Below the pieces are notes generated by a model, which was given only the letters and a program-made list of their open reading frames with translations, did no database searches and had not been told where the DNA came from. Shown piece by piece: positions 24,696-34,100 of a stretch of DNA of 36,851 nucleotides; the first letter of the stretch is position 1, and every line of letters begins with the position of its first letter. Both the position numbers and the translations under genes were made by a program. This stretch comes from an uncultured Oscillospiraceae bacterium (GTDB lineage Bacteria > Bacillota > Clostridia > Oscillospirales > Ruminococcaceae): positions 1 through 36,851 of the forward strand of contig CAKSSH010000011.1 of assembly GCA_934488695.1 (NCBI GenBank), read 5' to 3'.

Positions 24696-25601
24696 ATGCA
24701 GGAATTTTTAGTGTCTATCGGGGATTTTTTTTCCAGCTTGTTTGCAGATCTTTTTAATGTTGACCGCTGGTACCTGGATATCATTGATATTGCATTGGTA
24801 GCTTTTTTTCTGTACAGCGCAATTCAATTGGTCCGGGAAACTCGTGCTGCGCAGCTGGTTAAAGGAATTCTGTTGTTTTTTATCTTTTTCCTGATTGCTT
24901 CGGTATGTCATTTGACGACAATTTCGTATATTCTGCAATATGTTTTCCAATACGGCTTGATTGCCATCGCAATTATTTTCCAACCGGAGATTCGTCGTGC
25001 GTTGGAAAAAGTCGGGCGCAGTAAAATTCCGATTCTTGATATCTTGAATCGTCAAGCAACCGAGGATGTTGAGTCAAAGTGGCGTTACTGTATCGATCCG
25101 ATTTGTGAGGCGTGTTATCGTTTGTCCTGTGACAAAATCGGTGCCTTGATCGTCATTGAACGTGCTACTCGTCTCGGAGAATCCGTAGAACGCGCCGTTG
25201 TGATTGACTCTATTCCGTCGGTTTCGCTTATTACTAATATTTTCTTCCCTAACTCTCCCCTGCACGATGGCGGTCTTATTATTCGTGACGGTCGGCTTTA
25301 TGCTGCATCCTGCTTTTTTCAGCCGTCGGACAAGGTTGAAAACATCAGTCTCGGGTCTCGACACCGTGCGGCTCTTGGCGTCAGCGAAGTGTCGGACGCG
25401 ATTGTGATTGTGGTGTCGGAGGAAACCGGGATTATTTCGGTTGCTACCGAGGGCAATCTTATGCGCAACTTTACCAAGGAAACGCTGAAAGACTATCTTA
25501 GCCATCATCTTCCGTTGTACGAGGTGGATGAAAACGGCAAAACGCTTCCTAAAAAAAATCGGAAATTTAAATCTGTGTTGGAAAGGCGGCGTCACAAATG
25601 A
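24696..25601 (+). CDS. cdaA: Diadenylate cyclase CdaA
   Basis: Membrane-bound enzyme making the second messenger c-di-AMP from two ATP, controlling potassium, osmotic and cell-wall balance. The protein has 301 residues with three predicted membrane helices between about 25 and 105, then the DisA_N catalytic domain. The usual DGA motif reads DGG (LHDGGLII, residues 191-193); the RHR motif is intact (GSRHRAALG, 222-224), and the SEETGIISVA block follows. ATG at 24696, with AAAAGGA 11 bases upstream. It overlaps cdaR by 4 bases. The A-to-G change is mild and activity is probably kept. Confidence 0.94.
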   Translation: MQEFLVSIGDFFSSLFADLFNVDRWYLDIIDIALVAFFLYSAIQLVRETRAAQLVKGILLFFIFFLIASVCHLTTISYILQYVFQYGLIAIAIIFQPEIRRALEKVGRSKIPILDILNRQATEDVESKWRYCIDPICEACYRLSCDKIGALIVIERATRLGESVERAVVIDSIPSVSLITNIFFPNSPLHDGGLIIRDGRLYAASCFFQPSDKVENISLGSRHRAALGVSEVSDAIVIVVSEETGIISVATEGNLMRNFTKETLKDYLSHHLPLYEVDENGKTLPKKNRKFKSVLERRRHK

Positions 25602-26854
25602 AACATTTTAGCATCTCCCGCCTTTTTGACAATAAAACCTTTACCAAGATTTTTTCAATTGTTGCCGCCGTTATCATTTGGGCAGCGGTTACGCTAACCA
25701 TTGCCACGAAAAGTGAACGGTATTTTCGTAACATTCCAATTGACTTTTCTGTTACCGGGACTGCGTTGGAAGCATTGGGACTCAGCGCTTTTGACCAGAG
25801 CGAAAGCTCGGTCAATGTTCGTCTGTCCGGTACCCGCAGCGCATTGAATGCAATTTCAAAAGATAATTTTTCGGTTTCTCTCAATACCGCACGAGTTAGT
25901 GCCGCCGGGAAATATACGGTCAGCATTGACGTGAGCTTGAAGGATTATGCCGGCACGTTGGAAATTTTGGACTATTCACCCCATGCAATTCAGGTGACCT
26001 TTGACCGGCTTGCCTCTAAAACGCTTTCGATTAGCGCAGATATTTCGGATTTGTCCGCTGAGGAAGGATATATGTTAGACAAAGGGTATCCGGCCAGCCC
26101 GGATGTGACCATCACCGGGCCGGAAAGTGTTATCAACACGATTTCGAGTTGCGTTGCCGATGTGCATAGCAAAAAAACGGTTTTAAGTAATACGGTTTCG
26201 CTTTCCTCAACGCTGACATTGTATGATGAAAACGGCAATATGGTTACGGATCCTAATATTACGCTGGACAAGGAAAGCGTGGACGTTTCGGTTCCCGTTT
26301 TAAAAATCCGAGACTTGCCGGTCGTTGCGCATTTTGTCAATCAGCCCTCTACTTTCGCAGAAAAGGACTTCTCCTATTCCCTGTCTGTCTCGAAGATCAA
26401 GGTGGCGGGTCAAGAGGAGACGATTGACGGCATGTCTCAGCTGGACATCCGTTATGCGGACCTTAAAACAATGAAACCGGGAGATAAGATTTCACTGCCG
26501 GTCAATCTTCCCTCCGGGTTTGTCAATGTTGACAATATTGATACGGTGGAAATTTCTGTTCCTTCTGCAAACATGACTGAAAAAAGTTTGGCAGTCAGCA
26601 ATTTCAATGTTATCGGAACACCGGATGATAAAAAAGTCCGTGTTATTACCCGACAACTAAACAACGTTGTTTTGGTCGGTGAAAAAGGTGTTATTAACAG
26701 CATTACCGCAAATGATGTTGTCGTCGAGGTTGACTTGTCTAAAACAACGCTGTCTAACGGCACTATGACTGTTCCGGCTACTATCAGCGTTCCGGGAAAA
26801 TCCGGCGTTTTCTGGGCTTATGGAACTTATGAGGTGGTAATCCGTATAAGCTGA
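25598..26854 (+). CDS. cdaR: CdaA regulatory protein CdaR (YbbR domains)
   Basis: Extracytoplasmic regulator of CdaA, 418 residues. One N-terminal membrane helix (IFSIVAAVIIWAAVTLTI, about 18-35) follows a short cytoplasmic stretch, then successive YbbR repeats rich in beta strands (for example RNIPIDFSVTG, VQVTF-like IQVTFDRLASK, GPESVINTISSCVADV) out to the C-terminus. The start overlaps the cdaA stop (ATGA). In many Firmicutes glmM follows cdaR; here a strong terminator follows instead, so the glmM link is lost at this locus. Confidence 0.92.
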   Translation: MKHFSISRLFDNKTFTKIFSIVAAVIIWAAVTLTIATKSERYFRNIPIDFSVTGTALEALGLSAFDQSESSVNVRLSGTRSALNAISKDNFSVSLNTARVSAAGKYTVSIDVSLKDYAGTLEILDYSPHAIQVTFDRLASKTLSISADISDLSAEEGYMLDKGYPASPDVTITGPESVINTISSCVADVHSKKTVLSNTVSLSSTLTLYDENGNMVTDPNITLDKESVDVSVPVLKIRDLPVVAHFVNQPSTFAEKDFSYSLSVSKIKVAGQEETIDGMSQLDIRYADLKTMKPGDKISLPVNLPSGFVNVDNIDTVEISVPSANMTEKSLAVSNFNVIGTPDDKKVRVITRQLNNVVLVGEKGVINSITANDVVVEVDLSKTTLSNGTMTVPATISVPGKSGVFWAYGTYEVVIRIS

Positions 26855-26880
26855 TCTCCGGGCTTTTGTCATTGTTTTTT

Positions 26881-26925
26881 AACTCAGACATAATAGAAAA
26901 CTCTGTTATGTCTGAGTTTTTTTAT
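26881..26925 (+). terminator. Intrinsic terminator after cdaR
   Basis: A 17-base stem, 26881-26897 with 26902-26918 (ACTCAGACATAA against TTATGTCTGAGT at its core, one T-G pair), has an AAAC loop and is followed by a T run. This is one of the longest and cleanest hairpins in the window, and marks the end of the c-di-AMP unit. Confidence 0.92.
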
Positions 26926-26989
26926 ATTCACGTTTTTACGGGCTTTCCTTTAAAAACGGCGGGTCTCTTACACTGAAAGGATACATTAC

Positions 26990-28585
26990 ATGATTATTAT
27001 TTCAAATGTCATTGGTGATTTTGCGCAAAGTCCTTCTGAAATCATCGAAAAAGCGCGAAAGATCGCCGGGCTTGCTGTGCAGGATATTGCAGATAGCTTT
27101 ATTATGAAAACATCGCTGGATGCTCGGCATCAAAAAAGGCCGCAAATCGTTGCTTCTGTTGGCTTTTGCTGCACACTGGATGAAGAAAAATTTGTATTAC
27201 ACAGTCAAAACCCGAATATTATCTTTCGAGCACCGTCCCCTGCTCTGCCACCGATTGATTACGGCAACAAGCCACTTTCTCATTCGCCGATTATCGTTGG
27301 ATTTGGTCCTGCCGGTATGTTTGCGGGGCTGATATTGGCACAAAATGGATACCGTCCGCTGGTTATTGATCGAGGGGACCCGATTGAGACACGTGTTCAA
27401 ACGGTTGAGCGGTTTTGGCAATCCGGAAAGCTGGACTGCGAAAGCAATGTTCAATTCGGCGAAGGGGGCGCAGGAACCTTTTCAGACGGGAAATTGACCA
27501 CACGAATTCACGATCCTCGTTGTGAGTTTGTTTTAAAAACAATGGCATGTCTTGGCGCGCCACGGGAAATTCTTTACAAATCTAAGCCGCATATCGGGAC
27601 TGATTATTTGCGACAGGTCGTGAGCGCAATGAAGGCGGAAATAATTCAATACGGCGGCCGTGTTATTCCGAGAACGCGATTAGATGAGGTTATTATAAAA
27701 AACAAAATGGTACACGCTGTTCGCGTAGGAACGGAAACTATCCCCTGCTCTGTGCTTATTTTGGCGATTGGGCACAGTGCCCGAGATACATTTGAAATGT
27801 TGATGAAGAAAAATGTTGTAATGCAAACAAAACCCTTTTCAGTCGGGGTACGTATTGAGCATTTGCAACAAGCAATTGATACGGGATTGTATGGAAAATA
27901 CGCACAGCATCCTTTGTTGCCGCCCGGCGAATATCAGCTTTCCTTGCGAAAAAATGACCGAGCGGTTTATACCTTTTGCATGTGTCCCGGCGGCTGTGTC
28001 GTTCCGTCTGCATCAGAGCAGGATGGCATTGTGACCAACGGAATGAGTGCCTTTGCAAGAGATCTTCCAAACGCCAACAGCGCTTTGGTTGTTTCGGTCA
28101 GTGAATCGGATTTCGGTGCTGACCCGCGTGCAGCCATTGCTTTTCAGCGTCGCTTGGAACATGCCGCGTTTCTCAGCGGTGGAAGTAATTATAAAGCCCC
28201 GGCACAATCGGTCGGTGCATTTTTTCAAAACCATGCCGGTTTACAGCTTGGGAGGGTTTTTCCAAGCTATTCCTTGGGCGTTCGCGCTTGTAATTTTCGA
28301 GATTTGTTTCCGGAGACAATTTCGCAAATGCTTGAAACAGGTCTTATGGGGTTTGGAAAAAAAATTCGTGGTTTTGATGCGCCTGACGCAATTCTTACCG
28401 GCGTTGAGACCAGAACCTCCTCTCCTGTTCGGATTCTACGCGACGATAACGGTCAGGCAATTGGCCTGTCCGGACTTTTTCCATGCGGCGAAGGAGCCGG
28501 ATATGCCGGCGGTATCATGAGCGCTGCTGTGGATGGAATTCAGACTGCTTATGCCTTGATGCATCAATATGCACCTATGAAATAA
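26990..28585 (+). CDS. FAD-dependent oxidoreductase (COG2509-like)
   Basis: A 531-residue protein of the uncharacterised FAD-dependent dehydrogenase family widespread in Firmicutes. An N-terminal domain of about 95 residues precedes the dinucleotide fold IIVGFGPAGMFAG (102-114). Then FGEGGAGTFSDGKL and TTRIHDPRC, ILAIGHSARDT, KPFSVGVRIEH, and a C-terminal FAD motif GLFPCGEGAGYAGGIMSAAVDG. The substrate is unknown. ATG at 26990 with GAAAGGA upstream. It forms a single-gene unit between two terminators; I see no clear promoter in the 135-base gap before it. Confidence 0.85.
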   Translation: MIIISNVIGDFAQSPSEIIEKARKIAGLAVQDIADSFIMKTSLDARHQKRPQIVASVGFCCTLDEEKFVLHSQNPNIIFRAPSPALPPIDYGNKPLSHSPIIVGFGPAGMFAGLILAQNGYRPLVIDRGDPIETRVQTVERFWQSGKLDCESNVQFGEGGAGTFSDGKLTTRIHDPRCEFVLKTMACLGAPREILYKSKPHIGTDYLRQVVSAMKAEIIQYGGRVIPRTRLDEVIIKNKMVHAVRVGTETIPCSVLILAIGHSARDTFEMLMKKNVVMQTKPFSVGVRIEHLQQAIDTGLYGKYAQHPLLPPGEYQLSLRKNDRAVYTFCMCPGGCVVPSASEQDGIVTNGMSAFARDLPNANSALVVSVSESDFGADPRAAIAFQRRLEHAAFLSGGSNYKAPAQSVGAFFQNHAGLQLGRVFPSYSLGVRACNFRDLFPETISQMLETGLMGFGKKIRGFDAPDAILTGVETRTSSPVRILRDDNGQAIGLSGLFPCGEGAGYAGGIMSAAVDGIQTAYALMHQYAPMK

Positions 28586-28618
28586 AAGCAGCCCGTCCAA
28601 ATGGACGGGCTGCTTTTT
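28584..28618. terminator. Bidirectional terminator between converging gene blocks
   Basis: AAAAGCAGCCCGTCC (28584-28598) pairs with GGACGGGCTGC plus TTTT (28603-28617) around a 4-base AAAT loop. A and T runs flank both sides, so it can stop plus-strand transcription of the FAD protein gene and minus-strand transcription of pfkA, whose stop codon is at 28621. Confidence 0.93.
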
Positions 28619-28620
28619 AC

Positions 28621-29580
28621 TTATCGAACTTTATCTGCAATATCAAATAATTCTTTGTCAATGCTCTTTTTCATTTTCAGCGCTTCATGAATGTCAAAAT
28701 CGACAATGTCGTTTCCTTTCAGAGCGATCACGCGATTACCAATCCTATGCTTTAAGAGGTTAACGGCATAATCTCCCATCCGCGTGGCGACAATGCGATC
28801 CTTTGCAGTCGGAGATCCGCCGCGCTGGACGTGTGCAAGAATAGCAGCGCGAGATTCAATTCCGGTAACTTCTTCGATCTTTTTGGCGATTTCTTGAGAA
28901 CCGCCGACACCTTCTGCAACAATGATAATATAATGATGTTTTCCGGCATTTTGGGCTTCTTCAATTTTGTTTAAAATGTCTTTATTAAAGTCAAACGGAA
29001 TTTCCGGAACAATGATGGCTGTTGCACCACAGGCAATACCGGCATTCAGCGCGAGATCACCACACCGTCTCCCCATAACCTCAACTACACTGCACCGATT
29101 ATGAGAATCGCAGGTATCCCGCAGCTTATCGACCATTTCAACAACGGTATTCATCGCAGTATCATAGCCAATGGTATAATCCGTACAGGTTATATCATTA
29201 TCAATGGTGCCGGGAATGCCGACACATGGAATCCCCATAGAAGAAAGATCGGCGGCGCCGCGGAAGGAGCCGTCCCCTCCGATTACGACAAGCCCTTCAA
29301 TACCAAGCTTTTCGCAAGTTTCCTTTCCCTTACGAACACCGGCCTGATCTTTAAATTCAGGACATCTTGCGGTATAAATAACCGTTCCGCCGCGATTGAT
29401 AATATTGGAAACGCTGTTTCGGTCCATCTCCTTCACTTCATTGTTGATGAGACCGTTATAGCCGTCCAGGATACCGTAGACTTTAAAACCGTTTGCAATC
29501 GCTGAACGAACAACAGCGCGAACGGCCGCGTTCATGCCCGGTGCATCTCCGCCACTTGTTAAAACACCGATGGATTTCAT
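28621..29580 (-). CDS. pfkA: ATP-dependent 6-phosphofructokinase
   Basis: Phosphorylates fructose-6-phosphate in glycolysis. The protein has 319 residues, the standard bacterial PfkA length. It opens SIGVLTSGGDAPGMNAA; VIGGDGSFRGA has Gly after GGD, as in ATP-using rather than pyrophosphate-using enzymes; the catalytic block is GIPGTIDNDI; then MGRRCGDLAL and the effector-site HVQRGGSPTA. The ribosome binding site TTTGGAGGT is 8 bases before the ATG. It has its own promoter and lies downstream of dnaE; a dnaE-pfkA order is common in Clostridia. Confidence 0.97.
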   Translation of the reverse strand: MKSIGVLTSGGDAPGMNAAVRAVVRSAIANGFKVYGILDGYNGLINNEVKEMDRNSVSNIINRGGTVIYTARCPEFKDQAGVRKGKETCEKLGIEGLVVIGGDGSFRGAADLSSMGIPCVGIPGTIDNDITCTDYTIGYDTAMNTVVEMVDKLRDTCDSHNRCSVVEVMGRRCGDLALNAGIACGATAIIVPEIPFDFNKDILNKIEEAQNAGKHHYIIIVAEGVGGSQEIAKKIEEVTGIESRAAILAHVQRGGSPTAKDRIVATRMGDYAVNLLKHRIGNRVIALKGNDIVDFDIHEALKMKKSIDKELFDIADKVR

Positions 29581-29622
29581 ATGAATCGACCTCCAAAGTA
29601 CTAATAAAGCTTATCTGTACAT

Positions 29623-29651
29623 AGTTTATCGCTTTATTTCGACAACGTCAA
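29623..29651 (-). promoter_or_regulatory. Promoter of pfkA
   Basis: On the minus strand TTGACG (29651-29646) and TAAACT (29628-29623) are 17 bases apart. It lies in the 125-base gap after dnaE and gives a leader of about 40 bases with the GGAGG site. No strong terminator separates dnaE from pfkA, so some read-through is likely too. Confidence 0.7.
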
Positions 29652-29705
29652 TATTTTAACATGGCATTTTTATGGACAATTAAACCATATTTTGATATAG
29701 ATGTC

Positions 29706-32700
29706 TTATTGGAGCACCACAAAGTCGTTTCCAAGGATTTTCTGAAGCTTCACAAGCAGCTGTTGATTTGGTGTTACAGCATATTGCTCGCCGAGACGAG
29801 CTAATATGCCGGTGGATGAGAAACGGACCATAACGCAGCACGTGCCTCGTTCTGCAGCCAAAAGACATGCAATAACCTGCCGATAAGCTTCTGAGTTTTC
29901 GGAGGCTACCTTTAAAAACAAGCGCGCTTCCTTGGGCAGCTGTGCGGGATTTTCCGGTAGTGAGATATTGTCGCACAAAATCCGGGGAATCCCCTCTTCT
30001 TTTAAATCAAGGCTCCCATCGATGACTACAATGCTGCCTTGATGATCCTGTTCATAGGTATGCAGCATATTTTCGTAGCGCGATAATGTTTTTGGGAACA
30101 GCAAAATTTCTACCGACCCCTCCAAATCCTCTAATGTCAGGCGTGCCATTGCATGGTTTGATTTGGTTGTTTTGATTTTTATTTGGGTAATTACACCGAG
30201 AATATGAATTTTTTGACCATCTGAAAAGTTTTCGGAAGATTCCCGCAGTTTTCCGCTGGTAACGTAATGCCGGCTGCGAATGATTTTTTGATACGGCATG
30301 ACCGGGTGCCCGGACAAAAACATGCCGACGGTCTCCTTTTCAAATCGCAGCAAAGTATCATTAGGATATTCCTCTGCGGGCGGCAGCGTAACTGTGGCAG
30401 CGTAACCATTTTCCTCTTCGGCCGAAAAAAGATTGGTTTGTCCGAATTGGGTGCGCCGGCTTTCCGCCTCGACCGCATCCATCACCTTAGGGGACCCTTC
30501 CAGCATTTGACGGCGATTATAACCCAGCGAATCCAATGCTCCTGCCTTAATCAGGCTTTCCAAGGCTTTTTTGTTCAACTCTCGGCCATACAACCGTTTA
30601 CAAAAATCGTAAAAATCACGAAACGGTCCTTGATTTTTACGGCTTTCCAGAATAGAGCCAATCATTCCTTTGCCTAAGTTTTTAATTGCTAAAAGCCCAA
30701 ATCGAATCCGACCGTCGGACACGGAAAATGATAAATTACTGTGTAAAATATCCGGCGGAAGCACCTGAATGCCCATTTCGGAGCATGCGGCGATATAACC
30801 CATCAGCTTATCGGTATTATCCAAAACGCTGGTCATCAGCGCAGCCATAAATTCTACCGGGTAATGACATTTTAAATAAGCAGTTCGATAAGCGATGACT
30901 GCATAAGCTGCGGCGTGTGATTTGTTAAATGCGTAAGACGCAAAGCTCAGCATTTGGTCAAAAATTTCATTGGCTGTCTTTTCATCGACGCCTCGTTTTA
31001 CGGCGCCGGCGCATTCGTCCGAGCCATAAACAAAATTCCGACGTTCTTTTTCCATAACGTCATACTTTTTTTTAGACATAGCACGTCGAACTAAATCCGC
31101 TCGACCTAACGAATATCCGGCAAGCTCCCGGAAGATTTGCATAACCTGCTCTTGATATACGATACATCCATAGGTTACTTCCAGAATCGGCTTTAAAAGC
31201 GGATGCTTATAAGTGATATTTTCAGGGTGATGGCGATTTTTATTATAAAGCGGAATAGATTCCATCGGACCGGGTCGATAGAGTGAAATTACAGCGATGA
31301 GGTCTTCAATTTTATCCGGGCGCAATGCCATAACCTCATCGGTCATGCCGACAGATTCAAACTGAAATACCCCTTTAGTGCTGCCGCGGGACAGCATTTC
31401 AAAGGTGGCACTATCATCTAAGGGTAAATCTTCTTCGTTAAAATCAGGATCGTTTTTTTGAATTAATGCAACGGCGTCATGAATAACGGTTAGCGTGCGC
31501 AGTCCTAAAAAATCCATTTTTAAAAGACCCAGCTCTTCCAGTGTGGTCATGGTAAACTGAGTAACAACCGAATCGTCGTTTTTTTGCAATGGAACATAAT
31601 CCGAAACCGGCCGGTCGGTAATAACAACACCGGCAGCGTGCATGGAGCTGTGACGCGGCATTCCGGAAACTTTTTTAGCCATGTCGATCAGTTCTTTTAC
31701 CTGATCGCTTTCCCGGTACATTTCCGCAAGCTTCGGGGAGGTTTCAAGGGCTTTGTCCAATGTAATTTTTAGGTCATTCGGCACTAATTTGGCAATCTCA
31801 TCAACCGATTGATAACTCATGCCAAGCGCTCGGCCAACGTCTCGAATGGCTTGTTTTGCAGCAAGTGTCCCGAAAGTAATGATTTGAGCCACATGGTCAG
31901 CACCGTACTTGCGAATGACATAATCAATTACTTCTTGCCGACGCTCATAACAAAAATCAACGTCAAAGTCCGGCATGCTGATTCGTTCCGGATTTAAAAA
32001 GCGTTCAAAAAGCAGCTGATAACGAATGGGATCAATACCGGTAATGCCGATACAGTACGCCGCCAGACTGCCGGCGCCGGAGCCTCGCCCCGGACCGACG
32101 GGGATTTTCTTTTCACGGGCATAACGAATAAAGTCATGTACAATGAGATAATAGGTGATGTATCCCATTCGTTCAATGACCGAAAGTTCATATTGAAGGC
32201 GAGCTTCGATTTCAGGCTGCACATCTTTGCCGTAATGACGGTAGAGACCCTCATAACAAAGACGATAAAAATAGTCTCGGTTGCTCTCCCCTGTCGGGGC
32301 TGAAAATGACGGAAGCTTTGTTTTGCCAAATTCAAAACTGACATTACATCGCTCGGCAATACGAGCGGTGTTTTCAATTGCATCCGGATATGCTGCAAAA
32401 AGCGCCTGCATTTCCTCGGCGGATTTCATATAAAACTCTTCGGTTGAAAACTCAAGTCCGCCTTCCTCATATACAGTATGCCCGGTTTGAATACAGAGCA
32501 AAACATGTTGCATTCGGGCGTCTTCTTTTTCAAGATAATGCACATCGTTGGTTGCTACTAAGCCCAGACCGGTCTCCTGAGAAAGACGGTATAATTCCGG
32601 CAGGATTTTCTTTTGCTCCGGAATGCCGTGATCTTGAATTTCAATGAAAAAGTTATCCTTTCCGAAAATGCGCGCATAGGTTTGAGCCGCTTGACAGGCG

Positions 32701-33161
32701 CCGGAGTAATTATCCTGTAAGAGCTTGCGTGGGATTTCGCCGGCAAGGCAAGCGGAAAGCGCAATCAAGCCCTCGGAATATTGTTCTAACAGCTCTAAAT
32801 CGACCCGTGGCTTGCTGTAAAACCCCTCGGTATAAGCTCTGGAAACCAGCTTAATTAAATTCCGATATCCGGTGTTGTTTTGACAAAGCAGCACCAAGTG
32901 ATAAGCTGGCAAATCAAGCCCGGCAACGCGGTCAAAGCGCGTGCGAGGCGCGACATAAACCTCACAACCGATAATTGGGCGAACATCCTGTGCATGACAT
33001 TCCTTGTAAAAATCGACGACGCCGTTCATGACGCCGTGATCTGTAATAGCAACCGCTGTCTGCCCCAGCGCTTTGGCATGGGAAACAAGCTGCCGGATTC
33101 TGCAAGCGCCGTCCAGCAGGCTGTATTCGGTATGCAGATGCAGGTGAACAAAATCCGACAT
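29706..33161 (-). CDS. dnaE: DNA polymerase III subunit alpha (DnaE)
   Basis: C-family replicative polymerase without an exonuclease domain. The ATG at 33161, preceded by AAAAGGGAG, gives 1151 residues; a longer upstream frame would run into whiA. Domains: PHP (DFVHLHLHTEYSLLDGA, ITDHGVMNG), polymerase core with GPGRGSGAGSLAAY and the acidic motif PDFDVDF (Asp400 and Asp402), fingers, helix-hairpin-helix (around SLIKAGALDSL), and an OB-fold near residues 960-1070 (KIHILGVITQIK). The length and layout fit the DnaE1 type. In Clostridia the main replicase is usually PolC, with DnaE as the priming-stage polymerase. Confidence 0.97.
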   Translation of the reverse strand: MSDFVHLHLHTEYSLLDGACRIRQLVSHAKALGQTAVAITDHGVMNGVVDFYKECHAQDVRPIIGCEVYVAPRTRFDRVAGLDLPAYHLVLLCQNNTGYRNLIKLVSRAYTEGFYSKPRVDLELLEQYSEGLIALSACLAGEIPRKLLQDNYSGACQAAQTYARIFGKDNFFIEIQDHGIPEQKKILPELYRLSQETGLGLVATNDVHYLEKEDARMQHVLLCIQTGHTVYEEGGLEFSTEEFYMKSAEEMQALFAAYPDAIENTARIAERCNVSFEFGKTKLPSFSAPTGESNRDYFYRLCYEGLYRHYGKDVQPEIEARLQYELSVIERMGYITYYLIVHDFIRYAREKKIPVGPGRGSGAGSLAAYCIGITGIDPIRYQLLFERFLNPERISMPDFDVDFCYERRQEVIDYVIRKYGADHVAQIITFGTLAAKQAIRDVGRALGMSYQSVDEIAKLVPNDLKITLDKALETSPKLAEMYRESDQVKELIDMAKKVSGMPRHSSMHAAGVVITDRPVSDYVPLQKNDDSVVTQFTMTTLEELGLLKMDFLGLRTLTVIHDAVALIQKNDPDFNEEDLPLDDSATFEMLSRGSTKGVFQFESVGMTDEVMALRPDKIEDLIAVISLYRPGPMESIPLYNKNRHHPENITYKHPLLKPILEVTYGCIVYQEQVMQIFRELAGYSLGRADLVRRAMSKKKYDVMEKERRNFVYGSDECAGAVKRGVDEKTANEIFDQMLSFASYAFNKSHAAAYAVIAYRTAYLKCHYPVEFMAALMTSVLDNTDKLMGYIAACSEMGIQVLPPDILHSNLSFSVSDGRIRFGLLAIKNLGKGMIGSILESRKNQGPFRDFYDFCKRLYGRELNKKALESLIKAGALDSLGYNRRQMLEGSPKVMDAVEAESRRTQFGQTNLFSAEEENGYAATVTLPPAEEYPNDTLLRFEKETVGMFLSGHPVMPYQKIIRSRHYVTSGKLRESSENFSDGQKIHILGVITQIKIKTTKSNHAMARLTLEDLEGSVEILLFPKTLSRYENMLHTYEQDHQGSIVVIDGSLDLKEEGIPRILCDNISLPENPAQLPKEARLFLKVASENSEAYRQVIACLLAAERGTCCVMVRFSSTGILARLGEQYAVTPNQQLLVKLQKILGNDFVVLQ

Positions 33162-33175
33162 GGTTTTTCTCCCTT

Positions 33176-34087
33176 TTATTTTTTTGGATATAGCTCTTCG
33201 GCAATACAAACGAGTTTTTTCAGCCGACGGTCAATGCCGGACTTGCTGAAACGGTCTGACAACAATTGCTGTAAGACGCTGAGAGAAACCGCCGGATTTT
33301 CAAGTCGAGCGTCGGCCACCAGCTGTAAGTCATCCGGCAAAAACTCACGGCCGCGTTTTTTGTATATTTTTTCAATTGCGCGCACTTGCTCGGCAGCAAC
33401 GTCAACCGTTCGTTTAATATTGGCGGTTTCACAATTATTTTGACGATTTAAACGATTGCGCAAATCGCGCAAAACCTTGGTGTCCATAAGTTGAAGACTT
33501 TGCCGTACCGCACCGACTCCGGTCAAAATATCTTCAATAGCGCCGCTGTCTTTTAAATAAACGACAAAGTGACCGCGCCGCTGAATACAGCGCGGCGAAA
33601 AGGAAAGCGATGTAAGCATATTTTCTGCAAAAATCGCGTCATTTTTCCGATGAAAAGAAAATTCCATGTGATAGTCTGCACCGGGATCCGAAATGCTGCC
33701 GCATCCAAGAAAAATCCCCTTAATATAGCTCCACGTAATCATTTCATCCAAGGACAAAAGGCTGATGGTTTCGGCATATTTACCGCAATCAAAGCTATCA
33801 CAGACGGCCTTGCACAAATGTTTTTCCGTTAGCTCCAGCTGATACAGGTCTTTTTGCGCACTGCCGGAATTAAACAATTGAACCGATTGCAATCGAATGT
33901 GGTACAACTGCCCGAATAGACGTACGGCAAATTGAGCGACCTCCGGAGATTCGGTGTGCAGCAAAATACAGGATTCGTCAAAGCGGCGCGCAGTACATAA
34001 AATACCGTAAAGTGTCGAAACTTTACACCCTATCGGCAGCTTGACAGCTTCGCATATTTCGGCTTTAACCTCATTTGAAAAACTCAC
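33176..34087 (-). CDS. whiA: DNA-binding protein WhiA
   Basis: Homing-endonuclease-like protein with a C-terminal helix-turn-helix; in Firmicutes it affects cell division and chromosome segregation. The GTG at 34087 is chosen because it gives the family N-terminus MSFSNEVKAEI and 303 residues, with AAAGGA 10 bases upstream; the longer frame would overlap rapZ. Motifs: WSYIKGIFLGCGSISDP (LAGLIDADG-like core), RNRLNRQNNCETANIKRTV, and the HTH region ENPAVSLSVLQQLLSDRFSK near the end. It lies 13 bases after rapZ. Confidence 0.95.
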   Translation of the reverse strand: MSFSNEVKAEICEAVKLPIGCKVSTLYGILCTARRFDESCILLHTESPEVAQFAVRLFGQLYHIRLQSVQLFNSGSAQKDLYQLELTEKHLCKAVCDSFDCGKYAETISLLSLDEMITWSYIKGIFLGCGSISDPGADYHMEFSFHRKNDAIFAENMLTSLSFSPRCIQRRGHFVVYLKDSGAIEDILTGVGAVRQSLQLMDTKVLRDLRNRLNRQNNCETANIKRTVDVAAEQVRAIEKIYKKRGREFLPDDLQLVADARLENPAVSLSVLQQLLSDRFSKSGIDRRLKKLVCIAEELYPKK

Positions 34088-34100
34088 AACAATTATTCCT

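Noticed and set aside
29660..29700. Weak TATGG/CCATA hairpin after dnaE as a terminator
   Set aside because: Five A/T-rich pairs without a clear T run; not enough to call.
33162..33209. Upstream start extending dnaE by 16 residues
   Set aside because: It would overlap the whiA 3' end and bypass the AAAAGGGAG site; the family starts at MSDFVHLHLH.
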